Source of the DNA: Ancylobacter aquaticus
Lineage (GTDB): Bacteria; Pseudomonadota; Alphaproteobacteria; Rhizobiales; Xanthobacteraceae
Direction of reading: 5' to 3'
Assembly: GCF_004339465.1 (NCBI RefSeq)
Contig: NZ_SMFY01000006.1
Span: 1 to 64,000, forward strand
Length of the DNA stretch: 64,000 bases
The notes beneath the pieces were generated by a model, which saw only the letters and a list, made by a program, of their open reading frames with translations, did not search any database and was not told the origin of the DNA. The position numbers and the translations under genes were made by a program. Positions 52,359 to 62,888 of the stretch are shown here, one piece after another. The first letter of the stretch is position 1. Each line of letters starts with the position of its first letter.

Positions 52359-54385
52359 AGTATCGTCCCGAAGTTGACGGGCTGCGTGCGGTCGCCGTGG
52401 TGCCGGTCGTGTTGTTTCACGCCGGCCCTCCCGGCGTGTCGGGCGGCTTCGTCGGCGTCGACGTCTTCTTCGTCATCAGCGGCTATCTCATCACCTCGGT
52501 CCTGCTCGATGATCTCGAGACCGGCCGTTTTTCCCTGATGCGTTTCTATGAGCGCCGTGCCAGGCGCATCCTGCCCGCGCTTTTTCTGGTGATGGCATGC
52601 TGCCTGCCCTTCGCCTGGGCCTGGATGCTGCCGCAGGAACTTATCGCCTTCGGCAAGAGCGTGGCCGCAACGGCGCTTTTCAGCTCCAACATCCTGTTCT
52701 GGCGCGAGGCTGGCTACTTCGCCGCCGCCAACGAGCTGAAACCGCTTCTGCACACATGGAGCCTTGCGGTGGAAGAGCAGTATTACCTGTTCTTCCCCGT
52801 CGCGCTCGCAGTGCTCTGGCGCTGGCGGAAGGCGGCTGTCCTGCCTGGCCTGCTCTTGGTCGTGCTGGCCAGCCTGGCCATGGCCACCTATGGCGCGCAG
52901 CATCATCCGGCCGCCAATTTCTATCTGCTGCCGTCGCGAATCTGGGAATTGCTGATCGGGGCACTCGTCGCCGCTGTCGGCGGCGCGGCGTTGGCCCGTG
53001 TCCGGGGCTGGCCTGCGGACCTGCTCGGCCTGCTTGGCCTGGCCATGATCGCCGCTGCGGTCGCGTCTTTCGACGAGCAGACGCCGAACCCCGGCCTCGC
53101 GACCCTTCTGCCGGTGCTTGGGGCGGCGCTTGTTCTTGCCTTCGCGCGGGCCGATAACAGCGCGGGCCGGCTCCTGGCCCTGAAGCCCCTCGTCGGCATC
53201 GGCCTTATCAGCTACAGCCTCTATCTATGGCATCAGCCCCTCCTGGCCTTCGCGCGCATCCGCAATGTCGCCAGCCCCGAAGGCCCGTTGCTCTGGGGGC
53301 TGCTGATCGCAACCTTCGTGCTGGCCTGGCTCACCTGGCGTTTCGTCGAAAAACCCTTCCGTGGCGCCGCGCGCTGGCTTCCCCGGCGCTGGCAGGTGGG
53401 GGCGGCGTCGCTGGCGAGCCTTGTTCTGGCCGTGGCCATCGGGGGGACACTGGTCGGCGGCGCTGGCTTCGGCGGCCGAATCGCGCCGGCGGGCATAGCT
53501 TTTGACGCTGTCGCCGACAGCGAGGCAATGTTGGCGCCGAATTACGGCCTGCACGGCGACTGCGACGCGAAAGGCTTCACCCTGTCGGCGAAGTGCCGCA
53601 CCTCCGAGGCGCCCGTGCTGGCCTTGTGGGGCGATAGCTACGCCATGCATCTGGCACCTGCTCTGGCGAGCAGCGCTTCCTTCATGCCCTTCGTCCAGTT
53701 GACGCTGTCCCAATGCGCCCCGTTTCCCGGCCCTGCCATCAATGGGTCGTATACAAGCTGGCAGACCTATCTCACCTTCAACGATGCGGCCTTGAAGTGG
53801 ATTCTGTCTCAGGATTCCGTAAAGACGGTGGTAATGAGCGCGACGTTCAATCAGAGCGCAGTCCCCACTCTTTTCGCCGCGAACGGCGCGGTGATCGTCT
53901 CCGAGGAGGAGCGTAAATCCGCGCTTGTCGAACGTGTCGGGACTGTTCAACGCCAGTTGGCGGCAGCAGGAAAGCGGCTGGTCATTGTCTCGCCGCCGCC
54001 GGCAACGGGAATGGATCTCGGCTTGTGCCATGTCCGGATGGGGTTCAGCGGGGCGAACGACAACGCTTGCGATTTTCCGGTCCGGGAGCACCGGGAAAAC
54101 AGCGCCTTGTCCATCGAGCTGGTGCAGGCTCTCGAGGGCATCGCGCCTGTGATCTGGCTCGACCGCTATCTCTGCACGGCGGAACTCTGCCATGTGACCA
54201 TGGATGGCGTGTTCCTCTATCGGGATATGGGGCATCTCTCGGTCGAGGGGTCGAAGCGGCTCGGCGCGACCATCGATCTGGCGGGTGCCATCCGTGCCGC
54301 CGCCGAGAAACATGCCGGTCCGCCGGACACATCCGGCACGAACGCGACCGATGGCCCTCACCTCGTATCGACCGGAGCCGAATGA
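52355..54385 (+). CDS. Acyltransferase-3/SGNH membrane protein, OafA-like
   Basis: This 676-residue protein has the same two-domain plan as the one at 43722: about ten membrane helices opening with [22 protein letters not shown] and an SGNH domain with [10 protein letters not shown] (about 418-427) and DMGHLSVEG (about 625-633). It probably O-acetylates a polymer or lipid-linked repeat unit on the periplasmic side. Its stop overlaps the aminotransferase start (ATGATGA). Confidence 0.92.
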   Translation: MKYRPEVDGLRAVAVVPVVLFHAGPPGVSGGFVGVDVFFVISGYLITSVLLDDLETGRFSLMRFYERRARRILPALFLVMACCLPFAWAWMLPQELIAFGKSVAATALFSSNILFWREAGYFAAANELKPLLHTWSLAVEEQYYLFFPVALAVLWRWRKAAVLPGLLLVVLASLAMATYGAQHHPAANFYLLPSRIWELLIGALVAAVGGAALARVRGWPADLLGLLGLAMIAAAVASFDEQTPNPGLATLLPVLGAALVLAFARADNSAGRLLALKPLVGIGLISYSLYLWHQPLLAFARIRNVASPEGPLLWGLLIATFVLAWLTWRFVEKPFRGAARWLPRRWQVGAASLASLVLAVAIGGTLVGGAGFGGRIAPAGIAFDAVADSEAMLAPNYGLHGDCDAKGFTLSAKCRTSEAPVLALWGDSYAMHLAPALASSASFMPFVQLTLSQCAPFPGPAINGSYTSWQTYLTFNDAALKWILSQDSVKTVVMSATFNQSAVPTLFAANGAVIVSEEERKSALVERVGTVQRQLAAAGKRLVIVSPPPATGMDLGLCHVRMGFSGANDNACDFPVREHRENSALSIELVQALEGIAPVIWLDRYLCTAELCHVTMDGVFLYRDMGHLSVEGSKRLGATIDLAGAIRAAAEKHAGPPDTSGTNATDGPHLVSTGAE

Positions 54386-55485
54386 TGATTCCCTTCCTCG
54401 ACCTCGGTGCCGCCTATCGCGAGCTAAAGTCCGACATCGACGCGGCGGTCCAGCGCGTGCTGGCCAGCGGATGGTACATTCTCGGCCCGGAAGTCGAGGC
54501 GTTCGAGGCTGAGTGGGCGCACTATTGCGGCGCCGCGCACGCCGTGGGGCTCGCGAATGGTCTCGATGCGCTGATCCTGGCGCTTCGGGCGCTGGATGTC
54601 GGCGCCGGCGACGAGGTCATCGTCCCCTCGAACACCTATATCGCCACCTGGCTCGCCGTGACGGCCGTCGGCGCGCGCCCCGTGCCGGTGGAGCCTGATC
54701 CCGCCACCCACAATATCGATCCGGCCCGGATCGATGCGGCGATCACCCCCGCCACGAAGGCGATCCTGCCGGTGCATCTCTATGGGCAGCCTGTCGACCT
54801 TGACCCGATACTCGCGGTGGCGCGGGCGCGCGGGCTGGCGGTCGTCGAAGATGCCGCGCAGGCCCATGGTGCCCGCTACCGGGGCCGGCGGATCGGGGCG
54901 CATGGCGATGTGGTCTGCTGGAGTTTCTACCCCGGCAAGAACCTCGGTGCGCTCGGCGACGCCGGGGCGGTGACGACGGACCGCGCAGACCTGGCGGACC
55001 GGATACGTGTTCTGCGCAACTATGGCAGCCGGGTGAAATATGTGAACGAGACACAGGGCGTGAATTCGCGGCTCGACCCGATACAGGCCGCTGTCCTGCG
55101 GGTAAAGCTGCGCCATCTCGATGCGTGGACCGACCGCCGCCGCGCCATCGCCGCCGCCTATGGCGAGGGGCTCGGGGACAGCGGCCTCATTCTCCCCGTC
55201 ACGCCCGAGGGGATCGATCCGGCTTGGCACCTTTATGTCGTGCGCTCGACCGACCGCGACGGCCTGCAGCAGCGGCTGACCGCGGCGGGCATGGGCACCC
55301 TGATTCACTATCCGATCCCGCCGCACATGCAGGCCGCCTATGCCGGACTGGCGTTGCAGCCCGAGGCGCTGCCGCTCGCACGGCAACTCGCCGACGAGGT
55401 CATCAGCCTGCCGATGGGACCGCACCTCGCTATGTCTTCAGCTCGGGAGGTGGCCGTTGCTATCGCATCTGAACCTGTTCGCTAG
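54382..55485 (+). CDS. DegT/DnrJ-type sugar aminotransferase, FdtB-like
   Basis: This PLP enzyme (367 aa) has the DegT plan: [16 protein letters not shown] at the start, [14 protein letters not shown] near residues 155-168 and the PLP lysine in [16 protein letters not shown] (about 180-195). It should transaminate the 3-keto sugar made by the FdtA-like domain to give a dTDP-3-amino-3,6-dideoxyhexose (Fuc3N or Qui3N). GGAG lies before the start; ATG at 54385 is an alternative. The rmlA and rmlB genes for the dTDP precursor are not in this window. Confidence 0.9.
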   Translation: MMIPFLDLGAAYRELKSDIDAAVQRVLASGWYILGPEVEAFEAEWAHYCGAAHAVGLANGLDALILALRALDVGAGDEVIVPSNTYIATWLAVTAVGARPVPVEPDPATHNIDPARIDAAITPATKAILPVHLYGQPVDLDPILAVARARGLAVVEDAAQAHGARYRGRRIGAHGDVVCWSFYPGKNLGALGDAGAVTTDRADLADRIRVLRNYGSRVKYVNETQGVNSRLDPIQAAVLRVKLRHLDAWTDRRRAIAAAYGEGLGDSGLILPVTPEGIDPAWHLYVVRSTDRDGLQQRLTAAGMGTLIHYPIPPHMQAAYAGLALQPEALPLARQLADEVISLPMGPHLAMSSAREVAVAIASEPVR

Positions 55486-56056
55486 AAGGGTATTGAGCAG
55501 AGTCTTCCTGCCGCAGCAGAGCCTCCGGATCGCTCTCTACAGAGCGGCGTCATGCCGTACGGCCACGAAGGGCGCGGTGTCCCGACGCCAGCCAGTGCTC
55601 ATGCGGGGGGCGGGGATGGTCATTTTCGACGGACCGGTGACCATCGGCTATTCCGAATCACCGTACTTCCTCTCCGGCTACAGCTTTCTCAACCCGCGTG
55701 GACCGGATGCGGTCATCCGCTTCGGTAGGAATGTACTGACCAACAACAACTTGACGATAATTGCGGAGGCGTGCCGGATCACCATTGGGGATCGAGCGTT
55801 GATCGGCCCGGAAGTGTGCATCCTCGACAGTGATTTTCACGGCCTGAGCGTTGAAGACCGCCATAATCCCGGCGCCGTGCGCCGGGCCGATGTCGTCATC
55901 GGCGACGACGTCTTCATCGGCGCACGAGCGACAATTCTCAAGGGCGTCACGGTCGGCGACGGCGCGGTGATCGCTGCCGGCGCTGTTGTCACCCGCGACG
56001 TCCCTGCCCGGTCGATCGTGGGCGGCAATCCCGCCGCTGTGATCCGCATGTTATGA
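55457..56056 (+). CDS. Hexapeptide-repeat acyltransferase
   Basis: This 199-residue protein has a left-handed beta-helix (about residues 95-190) with repeats such as [36 protein letters not shown] and the end segment [12 protein letters not shown], as in CatB/Maa-type acetyltransferases. The start is probably TTG at 55457, because GGGAGG lies six bases upstream; the first ATG in frame is at 55601 and would cut the protein. It overlaps the aminotransferase gene by 29 bases. It may supply the N-acetylation that the shortened hexapeptide half of the ketoisomerase fusion cannot. Confidence 0.85.
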   Translation: MLSHLNLFARRVLSRVFLPQQSLRIALYRAASCRTATKGAVSRRQPVLMRGAGMVIFDGPVTIGYSESPYFLSGYSFLNPRGPDAVIRFGRNVLTNNNLTIIAEACRITIGDRALIGPEVCILDSDFHGLSVEDRHNPGAVRRADVVIGDDVFIGARATILKGVTVGDGAVIAAGAVVTRDVPARSIVGGNPAAVIRML

Positions 56057-57564
56057 CGCAGGGATCTTCCTATCGCACCATTCTACGATCGTCCTTGATC
56101 GTCGGTGGCGCTCAGGTCATCACCATCGCGGTCGGCTTGGTTAAAATGAAGGCCGTGGCGCTGCTGCTCGGCCCTGCCGGGGTCGGTCTGGCGGGGCTCT
56201 ACATGAACCTGGTCCAGGCCTCCGCCACCGTGGCGGCGCTGGGCTTGGGCACTGTGGCGACCCGGCAGATCGCCACGGCGCAGGTCGAGGGGGGCGAGGT
56301 TGCCGTCGGGCAGATCCGCCGGGCGGTATTCTGGGCGACGCTGGGGCTGGCCTGCCTCGGCGCCGCGTTGTTCTGGCTGGCCAGCGGCTGGATCGCGCGG
56401 TCCATCCTTGCCGATGAAAGCCAAGCCGACGATGTGGCGTGGCTGACGCTCGGCGTGGCGTTGACGGTGGCCGCCGGCTCGCAGGCGGCGCTGCTCGTCG
56501 GCTTGCGGCGGGTGGGTGACCTCGCCCGGATCAATATCGGTGCCGCCATCACTGGCGCCGTGCTCGGCGTGCTCCTACTCTGGCTTTGGGGCGCGCAGGC
56601 GTTGATCGCTATGATCCTGGCGGCTCCCCTGGCCAGCTACCTGCTTGGCCTTGTCTATGTGGCGCGTCTCGGCCCGCCGGTGGGTCCGCGCGTGCCCCTG
56701 GCGGAAATGGCGGGCCAGTGGCGCGCCATGCTCGTGCTGGGCCTGCCCTTCATGACGACCGGCGTCGTCAGTCTGCTGGCGCATCTGGCGGCGCGCGCCC
56801 TGGTGCAGCGCGAGCTGGGGCTCGACGCGCTGGGCTATTTTCAGGCAGCCTGGACCATCGGCATGACCTATCTGGGCTTTGTGCTCAGCGCCATGGCCAC
56901 CGACTATTATCCTCGCCTGACCGCCGCCATCCGGGACCGCGAACAGGCGGCGCGGCTGGTAAACGAGCAGACCGAGGTCGCGCTCCTGCTGTGCGCGCCG
57001 GTGCTGCTGGCGATGCTGGGGCTGGCGCCCTGGGTGATCCGGCTGCTCTATTCCGCCGAGTTCGAGCCCGCCATCGCGATCCTGCGCTGGCAGCTTCTGG
57101 GCGATATTCTGAAGGTGATGAGCTGGCCGCTGGGCTTCGTGTTTCTGGCGACAGGTGCGGGCAAGACCTTCCTAGTAACGGACACGCTCGCTATGACGGT
57201 CTTCTTGGCGGGCATCTATATCGGCCTGCCGCTGATTGGCGTCGAGGCCACCGGCGTCGCCTTCCTCGCGCTTTACGCCTTCCATCTGCCCCTCGTGCGG
57301 TGGCTCGGCGGGCGGATGATCGGCTTTCGCTGGAGCCGGGCCGTCAAGCTGCAGGCCGTGCTGGTCATCGGAGCCGCCCTGCTGGTGGATCTGGCGAGTC
57401 GCTGGGCGGACGTTTTGGGTGCTGCCGCCGGATTGATCTTGGCCGGCGGCATGGGCATGTGGGCGCTTACGCGTCTTTCGGAGAAGATCGGGGGCGGGGG
57501 ACGGCTGGGACGCGTCGCAGAACTGGGCAAAGAGGTGAGGAAATGGGTAATCGGTCTGAAATAA
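56053..57564 (+). CDS. wzx: Wzx-type polysaccharide flippase
   Basis: This 503-residue membrane protein has about 12-14 helices and belongs to the MOP superfamily that flips lipid-linked oligosaccharides across the inner membrane. The opening [20 protein letters not shown] and [19 protein letters not shown] are typical of O-antigen translocases such as WzxE. The ATG overlaps the previous stop (ATGA), and the C-terminal codons overlap the next gene by 22 bases. Its presence indicates a Wzx/Wzy-dependent pathway. Confidence 0.92.
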   Translation: MTQGSSYRTILRSSLIVGGAQVITIAVGLVKMKAVALLLGPAGVGLAGLYMNLVQASATVAALGLGTVATRQIATAQVEGGEVAVGQIRRAVFWATLGLACLGAALFWLASGWIARSILADESQADDVAWLTLGVALTVAAGSQAALLVGLRRVGDLARINIGAAITGAVLGVLLLWLWGAQALIAMILAAPLASYLLGLVYVARLGPPVGPRVPLAEMAGQWRAMLVLGLPFMTTGVVSLLAHLAARALVQRELGLDALGYFQAAWTIGMTYLGFVLSAMATDYYPRLTAAIRDREQAARLVNEQTEVALLLCAPVLLAMLGLAPWVIRLLYSAEFEPAIAILRWQLLGDILKVMSWPLGFVFLATGAGKTFLVTDTLAMTVFLAGIYIGLPLIGVEATGVAFLALYAFHLPLVRWLGGRMIGFRWSRAVKLQAVLVIGAALLVDLASRWADVLGAAAGLILAGGMGMWALTRLSEKIGGGGRLGRVAELGKEVRKWVIGLK

Positions 57565-58535
57565 TCGATGGCGAAGGAGAAGGTCGCCCCCTCGTGACCT
57601 TTGTGGTCTTTGCCTACAATCAGGAAAAGTACATTGTGTCGGCGGTCGAAAGCGCCTTCTCTCAAACCTATGAACCCTTGGAAATCATTCTTTCTGATGA
57701 TCAATCCACGGATCGGACATTTGAGATAATGCAGGAAATGGCGGCTTTGTATACGGGGCGTCACCATGTGAAGGTTCGGAAGAACCAGACCAATTTAGGT
57801 TTGGCGGGACACATCAATAAAATCATCGAGTGTTCTTCGGGCGATATTGTCACATGGCTGGCAGGCGATGACATAGCCACATCAGAGAGAACGGAGATTT
57901 TTGTAGAGAAAATACAGGAAGATACAGATAATATTGGAGTGCATTCCAACGTATATGAAATTAGCGAAGATGGCTCTCTTATTGGAAAGAGAATGCATGG
58001 AGCCAAATTTGCCGCAATGACTGTAGATTCGGTTGTCAACGAAGGTATACCTATAATAAGCCAGTCGCATGCTTTCAAGAAACGGGCTTTCGATTATTTC
58101 GGACCATTACGGGAGGATCTTACAAACGAAGGTATTCCACTGGCGTTTAGAGAATTGGTTCACGGTAAAATCGTTTTTATAGACGATTTACTTACCTATT
58201 ATCGCATAGGAAGTGGAACTTCGACATATTCAGGAAAGGAGGTGCTGCGGAGAAAATTAAGCGAGCCTCAGAAGATATCGATGTGGCGTCTGTCGGCGTA
58301 TATTCAATTGCGTGATGATGTAGATAAAATAAAAGATAGAGATCTGAACGCGGCTCGCAGAATAATAAATCAAAATTTTATATTTTATAGGAATATTTAT
58401 AATATAAATACTAATAATAATACAGTAAAATCACTTGTATCTAATTTTTTTATCAAACCAACTGATACGAGAACTATAAGGGCAGTTTGTCGCATGATAT
58501 CTCCAAGCATGGTCTACAAATTGTTCATAAGGTAA
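57543..58535 (+). CDS. Family 2 glycosyltransferase, AT-rich gene
   Basis: This 330-residue GT-A enzyme has FVVFAYNQEKYIVSAVES, the nucleotide-binding ILSDDQSTDRTFEIM and WLAGDDIATSERTE (about residues 101-114). The C-terminal 100 residues are rich in Ile, Asn and Lys. Base composition falls sharply after about 57800 and is lowest near 58320-58460, with codons such as AAA, ATA and AAT that neighbours avoid. This points to transfer from a low-GC donor. AGGTGAGG precedes the ATG. Confidence 0.9.
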   Translation: MGNRSEIIDGEGEGRPLVTFVVFAYNQEKYIVSAVESAFSQTYEPLEIILSDDQSTDRTFEIMQEMAALYTGRHHVKVRKNQTNLGLAGHINKIIECSSGDIVTWLAGDDIATSERTEIFVEKIQEDTDNIGVHSNVYEISEDGSLIGKRMHGAKFAAMTVDSVVNEGIPIISQSHAFKKRAFDYFGPLREDLTNEGIPLAFRELVHGKIVFIDDLLTYYRIGSGTSTYSGKEVLRRKLSEPQKISMWRLSAYIQLRDDVDKIKDRDLNAARRIINQNFIFYRNIYNINTNNNTVKSLVSNFFIKPTDTRTIRAVCRMISPSMVYKLFIR

Positions 58536-58579
58536 CCATTCACGATGTCAGGATGCGTCTGTCGCCATTTGGTGGCCCG

Positions 58580-59674
58580 ATGATCGCCATCCTCCTCCCC
58601 GATCTGCGCGGCGGCGGGGCCGAGCGCGTGAGCGTCGATCTCGCGCGCGCCTTGGCGGGCTACGGCCACCGTGTCGAATTCGTGCTGATGCGGGCGAAAG
58701 GGGATTTTCTTGCCGAGGCGCGGCGCGAATTTACCGTTGCCGATCTTGACGTTCGCCGGACGGCGCAGGTGCCGCGGTCGCTTGCCCGCTACCTCAGGGA
58801 ACGGCAGCCCGACGCGTTGATCGCCAATCTCTGGCCTCTCACCTGCGCCGCCATTGTCGGCCGGCTTCTAGCCCGCTACCGTCGCCCCGTTCTGCTGGTC
58901 GACCATAATGCGCTGTCCCGCCAATACGCCGCCTGGGGCGTCCTGCACGGTCTGGTTCTGCGCGCGAGCATGATTGCGACTTACCGATGTGCCGACGCGG
59001 TCGCCGGTGTCTCCGAGGGGGTGGCGCGGGACATCGCCACGCTGTCCCGGATGCCTGCCTCGCGCGTGGCGGTGCTGCACAACCCCATTCCCCGCCGCGC
59101 TGAGCCCGCCGCGGCGGACCGCCAACGGGTAGACGCCCTGTGGGGCGGTCCCGCGGGTGCGCGGGTCCTCTCCGTCGGCAGCTACAAGAAGCAAAAAAAC
59201 CACGCGCTTCTGCTCAACTCTTTTGCGTCCCTCGCACGGAACACCCCCGAATCCCGCCTCATGCTGCTCGGCCAGGGCGAGAACGAACCGAAGCTGCGGG
59301 CGCTCGCCGCCGAGCTGGGCCTTGCCGATCGGGTCGTCTTTGCCGGGTTCCACGCGGATCCTTCCCCCTTCTTTGCGACCGCCGACCTGTTCGCCCTTTC
59401 CTCGGACCACGAGGGATTCGGCAATGTTCTCGTCGAAGCGCTTTCCTTCGGATTGCCGGTGGTGTCCACGGACTGTCCTTCCGGCCCCGCGGAAATTCTC
59501 GACAACGGCCGCTTCGGGACGCTGGTGCCCGTCGGCGATGCGCCCGCGCTGGCGCGCGCGATGGAGGCGGCCTTGCGTGAGCCGGTCGACCGCACGGCCC
59601 TGAAGCGCCGGGCGGCCGCGTTCTGGCCCGAGATTGCCGCCCGCAACTATCTCGAACAGCTTGGTCTGACGTGA
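58580..59674 (+). CDS. Family 4 glycosyltransferase
   Basis: This 364-residue GT-B enzyme opens MIAILLPDLRGGGAERVSVDLA, has VLSVGSYKKQKNHALLL in mid-protein and the retaining-enzyme motif SSDHEGFGNVLVEALSFGLPVVSTD (in which the EX7E glutamates are present). The start at 58580 fits the family; ATG at 58553 is also in frame. Base composition returns to normal here. The stop overlaps the next GTG start. Confidence 0.9.
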   Translation: MIAILLPDLRGGGAERVSVDLARALAGYGHRVEFVLMRAKGDFLAEARREFTVADLDVRRTAQVPRSLARYLRERQPDALIANLWPLTCAAIVGRLLARYRRPVLLVDHNALSRQYAAWGVLHGLVLRASMIATYRCADAVAGVSEGVARDIATLSRMPASRVAVLHNPIPRRAEPAAADRQRVDALWGGPAGARVLSVGSYKKQKNHALLLNSFASLARNTPESRLMLLGQGENEPKLRALAAELGLADRVVFAGFHADPSPFFATADLFALSSDHEGFGNVLVEALSFGLPVVSTDCPSGPAEILDNGRFGTLVPVGDAPALARAMEAALREPVDRTALKRRAAAFWPEIAARNYLEQLGLT

Positions 59675-60879
59675 CGGAAACCCTTTATCTCACCCGCAAC
59701 GGCCTGCTCGAACCGCTGGGCCAGAGCCAGGTGATGGCCTATCTGCGCGGGCTGTCGCGCGACTACACCATCACGCTGATCTCCTACGAGAAGGATGAGG
59801 ACTGGGCCGACACCGCGCGCGTGGCGCGTGCGCGCGGTGAATGCGCGGAACTTGGCATAAATTGGCTGCCGCAGCGTTTCCGCTACTGGCCGCCGCTTAT
59901 CGCCCCGGCGCTGTCGATGCTCCGAATGGCTTGGCTGGTGCGGCGCGAGGTGCGCCGGCGGGGGGTGCGGCTCATCCATGCCCGCTCCTATATCCCGGCC
60001 GCCGTGGCGCTGGTGGTGGGGCGGATGACCGGCGTGCCGTTCATCTTCGACATGCGCGCGCTCTGGCCGGAGGAACTGATCACGGCGGGGCGGCTGAGGC
60101 GCGGTTCGCTGTTGCATCGGGCGATCGTCGCGGCCGAGCGCGCGTGCGTGCGGCGGGCAGCGGCCGTGGTGTCGCTGACCCACGCCGCTGTGGAGTACCT
60201 GAACCGCCTCTATCCCGAGGAGATGGCGGGCCGGCCTGTGGTGGTGATTCCGACCTGCGCCGATCTCGATCGCTATGTGCCGCCGCTGCGCAAGCCCGGA
60301 AGCCGTGTCGTCGGCTGCCTCGGCACGGTGTTGAGCGGCTGGTTCCGGATCGACTGGCTAGCCTCCTTCCTGGCGGTCGCGGCCCGGCGCGACCCAAGCG
60401 TCCTTTTCGAGATCACCACCCGTGACGATCCCAGGCAGGTGCGGGCGCTGATGGGCGCAGATCCGGCCGTGCAGTCCCGGCTGAGTGTCGCCCCCAGCCC
60501 GGCAGACCGGGTGCAGGAGGAGCTGCAGGGCCAGTTCGTCTCGGTGATGTTCTTCACCGACGGACTGGGGAAGCTGGGAAGTAGTCCGACGCGGATGGGT
60601 GAAATCCTAGGATGCGGAATACCGGTTGTCGCCAATGACGGCGTCGGCGATGTCGCCGGTATCATTCGCGAGCATCGTGTCGGGGTCCTGGCCGACGGGC
60701 CGGCTCCCCATCAGATGGAAGCGGCGTGGGAGGAGCTGGAGGCCCTGCTCACCGATCCCGATCTTTCTGCCCGTTGCCGGCGGACGGCGGAGCGGATCTT
60801 CTCGCTCTCGGCGGGCACGCGGGCCTATGGCCGTATCTATGCCGGACTGATCAACGGAGACGGCCCATGTGCGGACTGA
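59671..60879 (+). CDS. Family 4 glycosyltransferase
   Basis: This 402-residue glycosyltransferase begins with GTG overlapping the previous stop. The opening TLYLTRNGLLEPLGQSQVMAYL and the segment RLIHARSYIPAAVALVVG are typical of WcaC-like GT4 enzymes, and IFDMRALWPEELI follows. The C-terminal half has GCGIPVVANDGVGDVA. It overlaps the amidotransferase gene by 13 bases. Confidence 0.9.
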   Translation: MTETLYLTRNGLLEPLGQSQVMAYLRGLSRDYTITLISYEKDEDWADTARVARARGECAELGINWLPQRFRYWPPLIAPALSMLRMAWLVRREVRRRGVRLIHARSYIPAAVALVVGRMTGVPFIFDMRALWPEELITAGRLRRGSLLHRAIVAAERACVRRAAAVVSLTHAAVEYLNRLYPEEMAGRPVVVIPTCADLDRYVPPLRKPGSRVVGCLGTVLSGWFRIDWLASFLAVAARRDPSVLFEITTRDDPRQVRALMGADPAVQSRLSVAPSPADRVQEELQGQFVSVMFFTDGLGKLGSSPTRMGEILGCGIPVVANDGVGDVAGIIREHRVGVLADGPAPHQMEAAWEELEALLTDPDLSARCRRTAERIFSLSAGTRAYGRIYAGLINGDGPCAD

Positions 60880-62888
60880 CCGGAATCCTTGCACCTCGCG
60901 ATCACCGGAACGGTGGTTTGGGGCGACTGGTCCAGAAGATGACCTCAACTCTCAGCCACCGCGGGCCCGATGCTGAGGGCATTTGGACAGAGGATGCTGT
61001 CGGCCTTGGTCACCGGCGTCTGTCGATTGTCGACCTAAGTTCGGCCGGCGCGCAGCCGATGCATTCGGCCTGTGGCCGGTACGTAATTGCCTTTAACGGT
61101 GAGATTTATAATCACCTTGACCTGCGCCGGGAGCTGAGTGTTTCAGGCATCGAGCCTGAATGGCGAGGGCACTCGGACACGGAAACCCTGCTGGCGGGCA
61201 TCGCGCACTGGGGGATAGAGCAAACCCTCCGACAGGCGTCAGGCATGTTCGCCCTAGCGCTGTGGGACCGGAAAGAGCAGCGACTGACGCTTGCGCGCGA
61301 TCGCATGGGAGAGAAGCCGCTTTATTGGGGCTGGGCGGGCACTGATCTCATCTTCGGGTCGGAGCTCAAGTCCTTGCGGGCACATCCACACTGTCCCTCC
61401 GCGGTTTGCCCTGAGGCGCTGGCAGAGTATCTCTCGCTGGGGTATGTGCCCGCGCCACGCAGCATTCATCCAGGGCTCTACAAGCTGGAACCGGGCTGTC
61501 TGCTCGAGGTGGATGCAACGGGCTTACCGGCGGCGGCACCCCCACGCCCCCTGCGCCCAGGCGACAGTTCGGGCGGGCTGAATATCCGACGTTTCTGGTC
61601 GCTCGACAGCGTGATTCAAGCGGGCGCAGAGCAGCCCCTAACCGACGAGGCTTCGGCAGTCGACATGGTTGAGGCAACGCTTGCCGCGGCCGTCGGACGC
61701 CAGATGGTGGCGGATGTGCCACTTGGCGCCTTCCTGTCGGGTGGTATCGACAGTTCGCTGATCGTCGCGCTCATGCAGGAGCAGTCGCGTCAACCGATAC
61801 AAACATACACGGTCGGCTTCGAGGCGAAAGAGTTTGATGAGAGTCCTCACGCCGCTGCCGTGGCCGGACATCTGGGTACGACCCATACGGCCATCCATGT
61901 CACCGAGGCCGAAGCGCGCGAGGTCATCCCTCTGCTAGCTGAGCTTTATGACGAACCTTTCGCCGATTCATCGCAGATTCCCACGCATCTCGTCTGTCGC
62001 GCCGCACGGAGCGGCGTGACCGTTGCCCTGTCGGGCGATGCCGGAGACGAATTGTTCGGGGGCTACAATCGCCACGTCTTCGGCCCACGCCTTTGGAATC
62101 GCATCGCGCCGATGCCTTTTGCATTGCGGCGCTGGATTGCCTCGGCGGCTCTAGCCCTGCCAGAGCACGCATGGGACAGGCTGGGGCAGTTGCACAACGC
62201 CATGCGCCCATCGGCCGGCGGAATCTCAGCCATGGGTCAGAAGGTGCATCGGATAGCCGAACGTCTTCGCCACGCGCAGTCGGTCGACGCGCTTTACCGG
62301 GATATCATAAGCGTCTGGCCTGCTCCTACGCCCCTGCTGGCGCTCGAAGGCAGCCATTCCGACGGGTCAAGCCCGGAGGCGACTGTCACCGATCCCCTGC
62401 CACCGTGTCTCGATGCTGATGCCGCGGGGCGCATGATGGCGCTGGACATGCGCGGTTACCTGCCGGACGATATCCTGTGTAAGGTCGATCGTGCCGCAAT
62501 GGGCATCAGCCTTGAAACGCGGGTCCCCTTCCTCGACCCTGCGGTGATCGCCTTAGCGGCCCGGGTCCCTGTCGAGATGAAGATTCGTAATGGACAGGGA
62601 AAATGGATCTTGCGGCAAGTTCTCTATCGCCACGTGCCGCGCGGGCTGATTGACCGGCCCAAGACGGGATTTGCTGTCCCTCTTGCCTCTTGGCTGCGCG
62701 GTCCCTTGCGCGGATGGGCCGAAGACCTGCTGTCACCCACGGCATTGGCAAGCGATGGACTATTAAACCCACAGGCGATCCGGGAGGTGTGGACTGAGCA
62801 TCTGTCAGGCCGCGTCGACCGTTCAGCGCAGCTTTGGATTATTCTGATGTTCATGGCCTGGAGGGCTGGGCAGGCCAAAAGCGCATGA
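60867..62888 (+). CDS. asnB: Asparagine synthetase-like amidotransferase
   Basis: This 673-residue protein has an N-terminal glutaminase domain with catalytic Cys2 (MCGLTGIL) and the NGEIYNH motif, and an ATP-pyrophosphatase domain with SGGIDSSLIVALM (about residues 290-302). Such proteins in EPS and O-antigen loci often amidate sugar acids rather than making asparagine. A uronic acid is expected from the dehydrogenase at 49644, so amidated uronate is a plausible product. The symbol reflects the family only. The ATG at 60867 has GGAG upstream. Confidence 0.88.
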   Translation: MCGLTGILAPRDHRNGGLGRLVQKMTSTLSHRGPDAEGIWTEDAVGLGHRRLSIVDLSSAGAQPMHSACGRYVIAFNGEIYNHLDLRRELSVSGIEPEWRGHSDTETLLAGIAHWGIEQTLRQASGMFALALWDRKEQRLTLARDRMGEKPLYWGWAGTDLIFGSELKSLRAHPHCPSAVCPEALAEYLSLGYVPAPRSIHPGLYKLEPGCLLEVDATGLPAAAPPRPLRPGDSSGGLNIRRFWSLDSVIQAGAEQPLTDEASAVDMVEATLAAAVGRQMVADVPLGAFLSGGIDSSLIVALMQEQSRQPIQTYTVGFEAKEFDESPHAAAVAGHLGTTHTAIHVTEAEAREVIPLLAELYDEPFADSSQIPTHLVCRAARSGVTVALSGDAGDELFGGYNRHVFGPRLWNRIAPMPFALRRWIASAALALPEHAWDRLGQLHNAMRPSAGGISAMGQKVHRIAERLRHAQSVDALYRDIISVWPAPTPLLALEGSHSDGSSPEATVTDPLPPCLDADAAGRMMALDMRGYLPDDILCKVDRAAMGISLETRVPFLDPAVIALAARVPVEMKIRNGQGKWILRQVLYRHVPRGLIDRPKTGFAVPLASWLRGPLRGWAEDLLSPTALASDGLLNPQAIREVWTEHLSGRVDRSAQLWIILMFMAWRAGQAKSA

